Assembly (NCBI GenBank): GCA_016617855.1
Contig: JAECUM010096275.1
Location: forward strand, 19,699-83,698
Source of the DNA: Megalonaias nervosa
Taxonomy: Eukaryota > Mollusca > Bivalvia > Unionida > Unionidae
Reading direction: 5' to 3'
Length of the DNA stretch: 64,000 nt
Part shown: positions 22,470-33,499 of the stretch, piece after piece
Layout of the letters: every line of letters starts with the position of its first letter
Position numbering within the stretch: position 1 is the stretch's first letter
The notes under the pieces: model-generated
What the model was told of the DNA's origin: nothing
Databases searched by the model: none
Seen by the model: only the letters and a program-made list of their open reading frames with translations
Translations under genes and position numbers: made by a program

Positions 22470-24125
22470 ATAATAATAATAATAAAAATGGGGACTTTGT
22501 ATAGCGCTTAATCTTTAGAAGCTCTAAGTGCTTTACAACATTAGACAACACCTAAAACATACAAAACATATATAATGATATGATTACAAAAAACAAACAC
22601 CATGAAATTAGAAAACATAAAACATGCTGAAAATATTTCATGTAGGAAACCTTAATAGGTCTTTGAGTTTGTGCTTGCTGTCGAAATAGGTGAGTTTTAA
22701 GAGCGCTCTTGAATGAGATTACTGTGTCTTTGTGTCCAAGTTCAGTGGGCAATTTGTTCCACGTTGCTGGGCCCTGGTATGCAAAAGAACTTTGTCCATA
22801 TGACTTTGTTTTCATAGTGGGAATAATGAGTATACAATTGTCAGAAGAGGAGCGTAAGTATCTTGCTGGTGTGTATACATGGGTGTGGTTGGATAGGTAT
22901 GTTGGACTGGAGCCCGTCAGTGAAACGTAGCACAGAGAACAGATTTTGTGTTTGATTCTGGATTGAATGGATAGCCAGTGTAGGGTACAGAGCAGGAGGG
23001 AGGTATGCTCTGATCATGGTACTTCAAGGATGATCCGAGCAGCTGTGTTTTTGAACTTTTTGAAGTTTCTGGAGTAGATAGTGAGATGAACCAGAACGAA
23101 TTAAGTTACAATAGTCCAGTCTTGAAAGTACTAAGGAACACTAAAGTGTTTTAGTGGCATCAACTGAAAGATATTTGTGAATGGAGCTGATGCATCTCAG
23201 CTGAAGATATGCAGTCTTGCATATGTTCATGACATGTTGGTGCAATGTGAGAGTACTGTTGAGAGTAACACCTAGGTTTCGTACTGACTGTGTGAATTTA
23301 ATGTTGGTGTTGCTGATATTTATTGTTTGAGGTAAAGGATGGGAATGAGAAAGTCTTTGTGTTGTAATCAGAATGGCTTCAGTTTTATCATCATTCATCT
23401 GCAGCTTGTTACATGTCTTCATGATTTCACATCAGATATGCACCTCTCTACGCCTAGGATGGTAGCATTAACTTCATTTGGGTGGCTAGATTTGTATATT
23501 TGGGTGTCATCAGCGTGCAATTGGTGAGACACTGGATGATGATCTATGACACTTGAGAGTGGCTGAGTGTATAGAATGAAGAGAACAGCTCCAAGAACAA
23601 ACCCCTGTGGAATACCACAACATAGATCAACTGGGCTGGAGTTTTTTCCATTTGCAGACACAATTTGTGTCCTGTTGACCAGGTAGGACTTGAACCACAG
23701 AAAGGATGTATCATTGAATGCCAAGTACATGCTGGAGACGGTGAAGTAATATATCATGGTCTATTGTATCAAATGCTGCAGACAAATCAAGGAGGGTGAG
23801 GACTGTAATCTTTCCGCTATCCAAAGCAGAGAGAAGGTCATTTACTACTTTCAGAAGAGTAGTTTCAGTACTGTGGCAAGGGCGATATGCAGATCGTACA
23901 TTGCTAAAAAGACTCTTTGAATTCAGATGAGATACAAGTTGGGATAGAACAACTTTTCCAGAGATTTTTGACATGAATGGGAGATTAGAAACTTTGTGGT
24001 AGTTCTTTAAATCGTTATGATTGAGTGTTGGTTTCTTCAGCAGGGGCTTTACAATGCCAGTTTTGAAAAATGATGGGAATTCCCCGGATGACTACATTAA
24101 TGACTTATCAGCCTGCTCTTGAATG
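22470..24125 (-). mobile_element. 5'-truncated CR1/L2-like LINE, minus strand
   Basis: A non-LTR retrotransposon read from about 24125 down to a (TTA)n tail at 22470-22485. Ordered RT motifs in shifting frames are: PLLKKPTLNHNDLKNY and NLPFMSKISGKVV near 24060-23950; LLDLSAAFDTIDHDILLHRL near 23785; GIPQGFVLGAVLFILY near 23600; LHADDTQIY near 23515; NKLQMNDDKTEAILI near 23400; VRNLGVTLNSTL near 23285. The conserved C-terminal block YGQSSFAYQGPATWNKLP is near 22790. At least three frameshifts break it, and it lacks endonuclease and ORF1, so it is a typical 5'-truncated dead copy. Confidence 0.88.
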
Positions 24126-25245
24126 ATGTCACAAAAAAATTAAAAACCAAGCCTTAATCAAGAGAGGTAATGCAGTTGGCAGATTTGGACCAACTGACTA
24201 GACTTTAATTTTAATCATAAATTTTGGGAATTGGGTTGGAGAAAAATTTTCTGGAAAAAGAAATTTGAATATTCCACAATAAGCATGAAAACTTAACAGT
24301 TTGAAGATTTCCCCATATTGACCTTTAAGTTGGCAGAATCTGCATTCTTTTGTTTTTGCATTTAAAATTTTTAGTGATAACCATTATATTGGTATTGAGA
24401 CAGATTATTGCAGTCTAGGTCAAGATCATCTGAGTAGCCAAGCTGTAAAATGTTTTCGCATGAACTAGCTACATTCATACATGAACATCACTTCCAAATC
24501 TGTCATGAAAATAAATTATAGAGTAGCTTCACCCTTGGGTGAAATCATTTCTATAGTTGATATAAATGCAGTTACATTTCCTTGTTTTTCTTCTGTTCTG
24601 CTTGAAAGTTTCCATGTTTGGAAATTCCTAGATCTACTGAAGTCATTGAGAAATCTTACAAGGGAGGCTACTCACATTTGACTTCCTTTTTAAGCATGCA
24701 ATAGATCTCTTTGCACTATTGTTGCTAAACCAAGGCAAGATGGTTGTACTATCTTATTTTGGCATGTAAGTGCTGGATTTGTGAGGTAGTGGTCATATTT
24801 ATAATTTGTCATGATCTTCACAATGAAAAGAATTGGATTTTAGTATTAAAAAATTTGCCAGATTATAAAAATCAATTTTTGTTTGCAGCAAATTCTTTAT
24901 TGCGAATTAAACTTTGAATGCTCTATATTTATAAAGCTATATCCATGCCAAGGAAACACTGTGTTTTTTCCCAACACTATTTCCTGATGAGAAATGACAG
25001 AAAATTAATCATGATTGCTGATGTGGGAATCAAAATTAGTGGGCAGAAGTTTGATAATGACTTACATTTTGTACCTTATGGTGGGTTTTTATTATTTCAT
25101 ATCAGTACATATAATGAATTCTATTATTCATTTCCTGTGACTAAATCAGTGATTAAACCTAAGACTGCAGAGGTGCAGAGTGAGTGCATTACTGTAGTAC
25201 ACTGGTTATGTTCATTGTATATGGAATGTTTCCTCACTTTTTCAG
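24126..25245. other. Intron, no feature recognised
   Basis: AT-rich DNA. A 139-codon frame ending at 25337 overlaps the next exon in the wrong phase and has no motif. Confidence 0.5.
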
Positions 25246-25326
25246 GACTGAACAGCCGTTGGCAACCAAACTTACCTCAGGGCGCTTTCTTTCCTGTGTC
25301 CTTGAAAACATGCAGAAAAAGAATGG
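25246..25326 (+). CDS. ACP6: ACP6-like histidine acid phosphatase, internal exon
   Basis: The acceptor is TTTTTCAG ending at 25245 and the donor is GTAAGTC at 25327. The first base completes the Glu codon left open at 13659, and the last two bases begin a Gly codon finished at 31106. The exon encodes TEQPLATKLTSGRFLSCVLE then NMQKKNG. This fits the ACP6 segment whose human counterpart has LQMAVGPFLHILE followed by a basic linker leading into the KLYLYAAHD strand. A longer open frame through this region (24918-25337) reads the exon in a different frame and is not the gene. The intron before it is 11,586 bp and contains SINEs, the TIR element and the LINE. Confidence 0.85.
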
Positions 25327-26099
25327 GTAAGTCTTAACTGTACAGTAAATACCAGTGTATCGTGATCATACAGTTGCAAAATGTGTGTAGTCCCAGATCA
25401 GCCACTGTGCAGGTAGGGTCTGCACTCATTGCATATGAACATAAGTAGAATAGAAAACATATTCATTTGTGTTGAACCCACCTTAATTTAATCTTGAAAA
25501 AGCAATCACTTTAGCATTCAATTTGGTGAATGTTTGTGTAACTGTACTTAATCCATCCTATGTTGACCCACAGTCTATAACTATGGTCAATATTAAAGTT
25601 TTTTTGGCTTAAGTTCAATGATAACATTCCTTAAATGAAGCCTTACTGGAGGCTTAACATAGCAACCACTTTAGCATCAGTGTGCATGTCTGTATATACA
25701 TTATTGTTCAAAGTTTTTAGATTCAGCTCTGTTAAAACATTATACTTTGTAGCCCCCCAGAAAAGGCTGGCTCAGCAAAAAAAGGGGTCTTGTGTATGCA
25801 TCATATCATGTCCCATGAAACCCATATTTTTTAATGGCAGTAATACAGCACCTGCTACTTGCATTTGTTACCTTCTCTGGGATGCCACAACTTCACCTTA
25901 CACCTGTCACTTTCTAAAATGTACATAATATCTATAGAGTACCCTCCCATGTTGGTCAACAGCATTTGCAACATGCACAATGTTGGCATACCTCCATGAT
26001 ACTTACATGTATGGTGGCCAGAGTTTCTTTGGATATTGTACTTAAGTAAAAATTGTACATGATCTAAGCACACAGCTGACCAAAATGGCTGCACCTTTG
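25327..26099. other. Intron, no feature recognised
   Basis: Two degenerate ~165-bp blocks (near 25487 and 25650) share TTTAGCATTCAATTT / TTTAGCATCAGTGTG-type words, possibly an old duplication. No coding signal. Confidence 0.4.
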
Positions 26100-26278
26100 T
26101 GTAACGTAATGCATACGTACATGTATTAGTCCAGTTCACAGTAAGGTCGTATGAGTTTGGTTCCCTTATTACTGTTGTGCTCTCTTTAAAAGAGAATCGA
26201 ATAGTGCAACATGTGCTAAAGCAGAGTGAATAAACTTGTTTGAGTACAGCCCTGTCTTACATATTGAATTTGTCCTAG
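26100..26278 (+). repeat. 5' LTR of the short-LTR gypsy element, 3' end missing
   Basis: Begins TGTAACGTAATGCATAC and matches 29867-30044 up to TTTGTCCTAG. The following bases are gag coding sequence instead of the LTR end and primer site. Confidence 0.88.
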
Positions 26279-26685
26279 GTCACTAGCACAAACATGTAAC
26301 TATGGTAATTTAGAGGACAGTCTGTTGAGAGACGGAATGGTAATTGGAGTAAGAGACAATAGCACCAGGAGAAAACTGTTGCTAGAAGTTAACCTTAAGA
26401 ACTTGGATAGATATTTGTCAAGCAAACAAAAAATTGCAAGAACAGATGAAAGCTATGCATCAGGAAGAAGTGTCGGCATTAGCCCAAAGGAAGAGTGAAA
26501 AGTCAAAAAAGCAAAGTCAGCTGCAAAGAGAGTGTGACTACTGTGGGAAAAAACATGAAGCAAAGAAAGAGGCTTGCCCGGCTGTTGGAAGAATGTGTGC
26601 AAAGTGTGGGTTAAAGAACCATTTAGCAGTAAAGTGCAAGCAGAAAACTCCAAAAGGGAAAGCACACAAAAAGAAATACAAGTAG
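26279..26685 (+). pseudogene. gag remnant (capsid C-terminus and nucleocapsid)
   Basis: Immediately after the truncated LTR the frame reads LAQTCNYGNLEDSLLRDG then VIGVRDNSTRRKLL, a capsid C-terminal segment. After a frameshift near 26420 comes EQMKAMHQEEV, then two Cys/His clusters: CDYCGKKHEAKKEACP and CAKCGLKNHLAVKCK, the second being a regular knuckle. The N-terminal gag, start codon and primer-binding site are deleted. A stop at 26683 precedes the protease frame. Confidence 0.8.
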
Positions 26686-26745
26686 AAAGAAAGGGTAAAA
26701 GTTATAGATGATGATTCAAGTCTTGACAGTGATAGTGATGAATTT

Positions 26746-27485
26746 GTGTTGACAGTCGAAGAAGTGAATGGGATAGAAAGATACCCAAAGAAATTATTTC
26801 CCAAAATGACTTTAGGTGAGAGTCAGATAAATTTCCAGTTAAACTGTGGCTCAACAGTTAACATAATCTCTGAAACAGATTATAAGACAGTATGCCATGA
26901 TGACAAACTGAATCACCTGGAAAAGAACAATATGACGCTTGTTATGTATAACAACAGTGAAATGAGAGCCTTGGGTACAAGAAAATTACACATTACAAAA
27001 CCAAAGAATAAGAAAGTTTACATCTTAGAGTTTGTAATTGTACAAGGGAAGGCAAGACCCCTACTTGGAGCCCAAGCAGTGCAGAAAATGAAACTTATTA
27101 CTGTAAATAAACAACATATCATGGCAGTAGAGACAACACAAAACCTCATACAGGAATATGAAGACATATTCAGTGGAGAAGGTCTCTTGGAAGGAGAACT
27201 CCACCTTGAACTGACAGAACCAAAAAAAAGCCAAACCAGTAAAACTGCCAGTGAGGAAAATTCCATTAGCTGTTAAGCCGAAGTTGAGGGGAGAAATTCA
27301 ACGCCTGGTGAAACTTGGAATATTGACTCCAGAGAAAGAACCAACAGATTGGATTTCTAGCATGCTGGTGGTTATGAAAAACAACAATAAAGGCTGTGCA
27401 TTGACCCACAACCTGTAAATAAAGTCTTGAAAAGGAACCATTACCCAACTCCAACAATAGAAGATGTTCTGCCAGACCTTCAAGG
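26746..27485 (+). pseudogene. Protease and N-terminal RT remnant, RT core deleted
   Basis: The protease-like core contains FQLNCGSTVNIIS, where the active-site Asp of this family (D-C/S-G) is replaced by Asn. RPLLGAQAVQKM is the conserved C-terminal block. An extra base in an A run near 27222-27228 shifts the frame. The downstream frame continues with PLAVKPKLRGEIQRLVKLGI, TDWISSMLVV and NKVLKRNHYPTPTIEDVLPD (RT fingers). At about 27484 the sequence jumps straight to the RNase H-side connection, so the RT palm with its Asp motifs is absent. Confidence 0.8.
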
Positions 27486-27489
27486 CTAT

Positions 27490-29027
27490 CGGAAGTGACA
27501 GAGCCATTGCGACAGTTGATCAAGAAGGACGCAGAGTTTTATTGGGATCAAGTTCATGACAAATGTCTTCATGAGATTAGAGAGATATTGACATCAGCAC
27601 GAGTGCTAGGGTACTTTGACCATGGGAAGGACACTATTCTTCAATGAGATGCATCGGAAACGGGGCTAGGGGCTTGTTTGCTGCAGGAGGGGCACCCAGT
27701 TGCCTATGACTCATGTGCACTCACGGTGACTGAGGTAAATTATGCACAAATCAAGAAGGAGTTACTAGCAGTAGTTTTTGGAATGGAAAGGTTTGAGAAC
27801 TATGTCTACAGGAGACGAGTAGTCATAGAAAGTGACCACAAAAAACTTGAAATAATCTGCAAGAAAACTTTAGTTATTGCACCAGAGCAGCTGCAAAGAA
27901 TGCTCTTAAAACTACAGAAATTTGACTTCATTGTAGTCTACAAGCAAGGTACACAGATGTACATGGCTGATACATTGAGTCGTGCATATTTGCCCTGCAC
28001 CAAGAAAGTAAGGGATAGCGATAGAGTGTTTGAGGTTGATACCCACTCATTCACAGAGAAAGCAATAGAAAGTGTGAGTATGGTTGAGTATCTACCAGTT
28101 TCTATGGAACGCATCAATGAGATTCAGAGAGAAACTGAAACGGATTTTCAGTTAAGACAGCTGAAAAAAGTCATTCAGAGAGGATGGCCAGGAGAAAAAG
28201 TACTTCCACAAGAACTACAGTATTACTTTCCTTTCCGAGAGGAACTGACATTACAGAAGGGCCTGATTTTCAAAAGTGACCACATAGTGATCCCAGCCAC
28301 ACTGAAAGATTTGATAATGGAAAGGCTGCACTCCAGTCATATAGGAATACAAGGCTGTCTGCAAAGAGCCAGAGAAGCTATATATTGGCCAAACATGAAT
28401 TGTGAAATAGAAAACTATATTGCAAAGTGTGAAACATGCAATGCATATTCTTCTCAGCAACAGAAGGAACCACTCATAAGTCATGATGTGCCTACAAGGC
28501 CATGGGAGAAGATAGGTGTAGACCTATGTGATTTTGACAACAAAGCATATCTGGTCACAGTAGACTACTATTCAAATTTTGTTGAAGTTGATAGACTTTA
28601 TAATAAGACTGCCAAAAAAGTCATCATAAAAGTGAAAGCTCACATGGCCAGGTATGGAATACCAGATGAACTTGTATCAGTCAATGGACCACCATTCTCT
28701 GGAAAAGATTTTGCAGAATTTGCATGTACTTACAAGTTCAAACACAAAACTAGCTGGCCAGGATACCCTCAATCAAATGGAAGAGTGGAGAATGCGGTGA
28801 AAACAGTGAAGAGATTAATGAGGAAAGCAGTACAGTCTAGATCAGATCCCTACCTCACGCTACTGGATTTCCGGAATACACCAATGGATTTCCGGAATAC
28901 ACCAACGGAAGGATTGCATTCATCACCTGCACAACACATGTTCAATAGGCACACAAGAACTTTACTGCCAATGTCAAAAAGGACTCCTAATGCCAAGGTT
29001 ACAGTCACAGGACAGTACCAGATCTAG
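27490..29027 (+). pseudogene. RNase H and integrase of the short-LTR gypsy element
   Basis: After the deletion come PLRQLIKKDAEFYW and a stop near 27646 just before the RNase H strand DASETGLGACLLQ. The main frame (27678-29027) has YAQIKKELLAVVFG, ESDHKKLE and YMADTLSRA (RNase H end). The integrase zinc domain follows: HSSHIGIQG with paired His and CETC. The core has GVDLCDFDNKAYLVTVDYY. At the second catalytic site SVNGPPFS replaces SDNGP, losing the Asp. NGRVENAVKTVK keeps the Glu. LDFRNTPMDFRNTP shows a 21-bp tandem duplication at about 28866-28907. The frame breaks near 29025. Confidence 0.87.
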
Positions 29028-29541
29028 GTTGTTGGTAAACAAAAGGAAACAAGAGAAATACTACAATAGGAGTGCAAAGGAGTTACAACCATTACACACA
29101 GGAGATGTTGTTAGGGTTAAACCCAGTGATAAACATGGTACATGGTGCAAGGCATACATAGAGGGGAAAGTTGACATTTGCTCACACAAGATTTGGACAG
29201 AAGATGGTGGTGTGTATCGCAGGAATAGAAAGCATCTGCGAGCTACAAGCGAAAATTTCATAGACCCTGATATTCAGGACCTACACCCAACACCTGCGGA
29301 ATTGCGAACACCAGATAGACTCATGCCATCTGAAACATGCAAAACAGAAACAGAAATTCATGTACCACATGAAATTGAAAACACCAATATTGGTGCAAAG
29401 ATTACATCTCGGAGCAAGACTAGACCAAAGATGAGCGGACAACAACCGTTGAATAATAATGGTGGATCTCCAGACAACTATCAGACATCTAGAGGGAGAA
29501 GTGTTAAGAAACCAGTGTATTTGAAAGACTATATCACCTAA
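28990..29541 (+). pseudogene. Integrase C-terminal region, separate frame
   Basis: Continues the preceding integrase after a frameshift around 28990-29027. It has LLVNKRKQEKYYNRSAKELQ, then LHTGDVVRVKP and W.KAYIEGKVD, the SH3-like C-terminal module, and RRNRKHLRAT. The tail ends KKPVYLKDYIT with a stop at 29539-29541. No chromodomain is recognised. Confidence 0.75.
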
Positions 29542-29866
29542 ATATGAATGTATGTTAATTCCTAGGACAGTGATGTAGAGTTAAACTAAGAGTAGAAAAA
29601 ATTGATTTAAGACAGACAGAACTTCAAATAATTCATTGGAGTAAATCATTGCTAGTGATTCCTAGGAAAGCTGACCGTTCCTATATTAAGGAATAATTTC
29701 ATTTGTCTCATTATTGGTTCTGCATGCATAATGCTGAGAATTCTAGTCAGATTTTATTTGTAGTAAATTTAGGACTCCTGAAAGAAAAGTATGACAAAGG
29801 ACTTGTATATTAAGATTATGTGCCAGCAAGCAAGTTAATGGAGAAAATCTATTTTAAGAAGGGAGA

Positions 29867-30056
29867 TGTAATGTAATGCATACATACATGTATTAGTCCA
29901 GTTCCCAGTAAGGTTGTACGAGTTATTTCCCTTGTTACTGTTGTGCTCTCTTTAAAAGAGAATAGAATGGTGCAACATGTGCTAGAGCGGAGTGATTAAA
30001 CATGTTTGAGTACAGCCCTGTCTTGTGTATTGAATTTGTCCTAGAAAGACATTACA
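29867..30056 (+). repeat. 3' LTR of the short-LTR gypsy element
   Basis: Begins TGTAATGTAATGCATAC and ends AGACATTACA, with 7-bp inverted terminal repeats. Contains CTCTCTTTAAAAGAGAAT, also present in the 5' LTR. Confidence 0.9.
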
Positions 30057-31105
30057 CTGTGTACTCAAAATATCAGCCCAAATTAGTCTAAATTACTCCA
30101 TCTTTAGCAGTCATTACAATAGGGAAAACAAATTTTGCCAGATGAGACAATACCAGCTTGTAAAAGTGCAATAAATGAATTACCCAAAAAATAAACTTAC
30201 AAAAGGTTATCTGACAGCTCATTCTTTAACAATTTACCCATGAAGTTCAGTCAGCTGAAATGTAAAACATAACTATATAAATCAACATTAGGCTCATTTA
30301 CTGTTTTTAACTTGGTACGTTGTTTGAAATAGGACAAAAGTCTTTTAAAATATTACTACAACATGGTAATGCAAGTAAAAATCAAATTGTATAACATGTA
30401 GACATATTCCCTGCAGGGAGGGTGCGTTTTAGGGAAAAACATGGATAACCCGCATATTATATTCGCTAATTTAAGGTAAGTTCTGCTTATGGTGGGAGAA
30501 ATGATTCCTACCACATTGTGAATTTAACAATAAAATAGATTATGTCCAGTTGAGATATTTATTAAATATACATTGACCTCCATGGTTTATGGAACTACTA
30601 TGTCTGGAACCCAACTGTGGGTCATTTAAGACAAAGTGTACATTATAAAACTTTTTGGCAGAAGATAATGTTGCCTTCACTATCTTAGATTACAGTTCTG
30701 AATTTTTCAAAGGCATGCTTTCCAGCTGATAAAAGCAGTATGTGTTATTTTATTGTGTATGACTGAAAATTGGTCTAACATTTAGAAAAATTTTGACTTT
30801 CTTTTGTTAAAAGTCTTTTTAGGGTTGACAGGTCTGTAAATATACAAAACTTTCTATGTATTAAGTCAGAAATCTGTGTATCTAGCTCCAGCTTAAAATA
30901 TGCTTTAAAATTCATTCACCCATCTGTAATAAAAAATTATAACTCCTGAAAAATCAGATTATTCTCCAATATCAGCCCTGTATCATCATTTTTTTTGTTT
31001 TATAAAAGAGCAAACATGACCTCTGTCAACACCGACCAATAAAGACCTTTTTTCACCATTCTCTTCATAGATTGTGTACCTCTTCTGTGTATTTTGCCAT
31101 TTCAG
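30057..31105. other. Intron, no feature recognised
   Basis: AT-rich DNA leading to the acceptor at 31105. No repeat or coding signal. Confidence 0.5.
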
Positions 31106-31271
31106 ACCTAAACTTTACCTCTTCTCTGCTCACGATTCCACTATTGTTGGTGTTCTTCATGCCTTAAATATTTTTGACAACCAGTGGCCTCCCTTTGCAG
31201 CGAACATACGCTTTGAATTGTATGAGGATTCCAAGAAAACTGAATATGTAAAGATCAAGTATAATGGACAG
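31106..31271 (+). CDS. ACP6: ACP6-like histidine acid phosphatase, exon with catalytic His-Asp motif
   Basis: This is the most diagnostic exon. The acceptor TTTCAG ends at 31105 and the donor GTAAGT starts at 31272. Fifty-five codons follow the single base that completes Gly. It encodes PKLYLFSAHDSTIVGVLHAL, containing the HD dipeptide that supplies the acid/base Asp in histidine acid phosphatases (compare LYAAHDVT in ACP6). It then has LNIFDNQWPPFAANIRFELY, whose IFD..WPPFA signature matches ACP6 and not the related PXYLP1, which has a different segment at this point. The exon ends EYVKIKYNGQ, equivalent to the strand ending YYHGK in ACP6. No stop or frameshift is seen, so the gene appears functional. 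Confidence 0.93.
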
Positions 31272-31559
31272 GTAAGTTCTTTGGGCCTGCATTTACTTCT
31301 AGAGTAGAGACATGGAAACCTGGATTGTACCAAGTAAGTGTAGCATTAAGTCGCAATTTAGTCGCACAAGAATAATTGTCCTTAGTGATTGGCTTTTAAT
31401 GTGTGGTACTGAGTGATAAAAGATAGCCATCAAGAAAGGTAGCTGCCATGAGTAATTTTCCTTCACCCATGAAAAGGATGCTACAGAAGACAGTTAAGCA
31501 AAGCTTGGGGTATTGTATATGCACATTTAGTTTTTAGCTTACCTGGTTTTTTATGGTGT

Positions 31560-33480
31560 AGCCCAGTATCTAGTATGTATTGTCAGTCATATGTCATTAA
31601 TTGTCCATCCTTAAACAGTTTCTTGTTATCACTATGGAGTAGATATGTTTCATCATAATTTCAGTTAAACATGGAATATGGGTTTATATTATCAGATCTT
31701 GGATGAGTTTGATAATGAGCAAGATCCATGCATGCTAATGATCGTACTTCTGATTGGCAGACCTTATTACCCTTCTGGAGTTCTTATTTCTGATACCATT
31801 TTGATTAAACATGGAATACCTGTTTGTATTATTAAGATCTCCAACAAGTTTAGTAATGAGTGATATTTTTGCCTACTAATGAGGTGTTCTGATTGGCTAA
31901 GCTGGCTTCCACTCTGTCAGCCATATTTCTGATCTTATTTTGATCAAAACTAAAATAAGGGCTTATATCATCAAGATCTTGGTTGGATTCAGTAAAGAGA
32001 AAGATCCACACCTATTAATGATGTAATCATATATCTGAATGGCTGACTGTGTTTACCATCCTGAAGGTCAGATTTCTGATCCAGTGTGGATCAAATTTGG
32101 TAGATATGAGTTAAGTAATTAGTGAGGTCCACACTTATGAGATTATCATGGATCAGAATGAGATTATCATGGATCAGATTGTCTGAGCTTGTTCCTATTT
32201 TAGATGCCATATGTCTGATTCTGTTTTGATCAGATGTGGAATACCATAGTTATTGGAACAGAACCCCCTTCTAATAAACACCTCCTCTTTTTTTTCTGCA
32301 AAAGAAAGAAATTCCTACCTTATCTAGGCTTATAGATTTGTATATATCCATTATGATATGTCCAGATAATTAAAACAGTACATGAGTGAGAAAAATCAAA
32401 ACAAGCTTAAATGTCATTGGAAGTGAGTGGAAAGTTACAGTACTTGATCAGTTGTTACATGTGTGATTAAATATAACTGGTATGTTGCTGGGGTCTGAGT
32501 CTATTTTTAGACCGTTTTCTGCAGGATTTTTAGGATGATGGTACTTATGCTAATAGTAATCTAATAAATGTTCCCATCATTCCTTTGGAAATTGCACCAC
32601 ATCTGGGGTGTCTATTAGAATAACTGTGGTATGTACATATAGCATTAAGAACTTGGACACATTTGATAACGAGTGAAATCTATGCATGTTAATTATATGA
32701 TCATGCATCTGATTGGCTGCGCATGTTACAACTCTGGAGGCCATATTTGTGATCTGATTTTGATCAGTCTTTGAATGTACTCTTATGTCATCAAGATTGT
32801 GAAAAAATTCATAAAAGAGCAGATACACAGATATTGAGGTGAATTTGAATCTGATTGGCTGACCTTGTTGCCTGTCTAGAAGCCAAATTTCTGACCAAAT
32901 TTGAATTATAGGTTTATTATATTAAGATCCTTGGATGGGGTCAATAATAAGTGAGATCCCTGTATATTAATGATGTAATCTTTCATCTGATTGTCTGAGG
33001 TCACCCCTCTATAAGCGACATTTTTTTTCTGATTTTGATCAGACTTGGAATATATGCTTGTATCAGAGATTTTGGACAGTTTCAGTAATGAACATGATCC
33101 AAACATATTTTTGAAGTGATCTGGTGCCTGATGGCTGAGCATTTTGTGTGACTATGGAAACCACATTTCTCTTTACTGATATTGATCAGACTTCAAATAT
33201 AGGTTTATGTGATCAAGATCTCACATGGGTTCAGTAATGTGCTGGATCCATGCATATTATTAATTTAGTGCTCACTCTTTGAGCTTCTTGTCACTCTAGA
33301 GACTGTATTTCAGATCCAGTTTTGATCAAACTTGTTATATAGGCACAAATCATTAAAACCTTGAATAATTTCAGTTATGAGCAAGATGCATGAATATTAA
33401 TGAGGTGATTTTGTATCTGATTGGTTGAGTTTGGCAGTGCTTTAGCAACTGTCTGTTTGATCATATTTTTCTCAGACTTG
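31560..33480. repeat. Degenerate ~145-bp repeat family B, main block
   Basis: About a dozen diverged head-to-tail units share GATCAAGATCT-type words, AATGAGCAAGATCCATGCAT, TATCTGATTGGCTGA, GTTACCACTCTAGAGGCCA and CTGATTTTGATCAGACTTGG. Spacing of the CTGATTGGCTGA word ranges from about 125 to 150 bp (for example 31752, 31889, 32034 and 32702, 32853, 32978). No unit encodes a conserved peptide. Confidence 0.7.
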
Positions 33481-33499
33481 GGCATTTTGCTTTGATTGT

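Larger units (their letters stand above)
26100..30056 (+). mobile_element. Ty3/gypsy LTR retrotransposon with short LTRs, internally deleted
   Basis: Plus-strand element in the same intron set. LTRs are short (~180-190 bp). The 3' LTR (29867-30056) has perfect inverted ends TGTAATG/CATTACA and a purine tract AAGAAGGGAGA directly before it. Flanks CTTTG (26095-26099) and CTGTG (30057-30061) match at 4 of 5 bases and are a plausible target duplication. Order is gag, protease, (deleted RT), RNase H, integrase, the canonical Ty3/gypsy order. The 5' LTR lacks its last ~12 bp, joined directly to mid-gag. LTRs differ at roughly 16 sites over ~179 bp by eye, so it is clearly older than the element at 2378-9124. 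Confidence 0.87.

Noticed and set aside
24918..25337. 139-codon frame overlapping the third exon
   Set aside because: Reads the exon in the wrong phase. The ACP6-like frame is set by the flanking exons.
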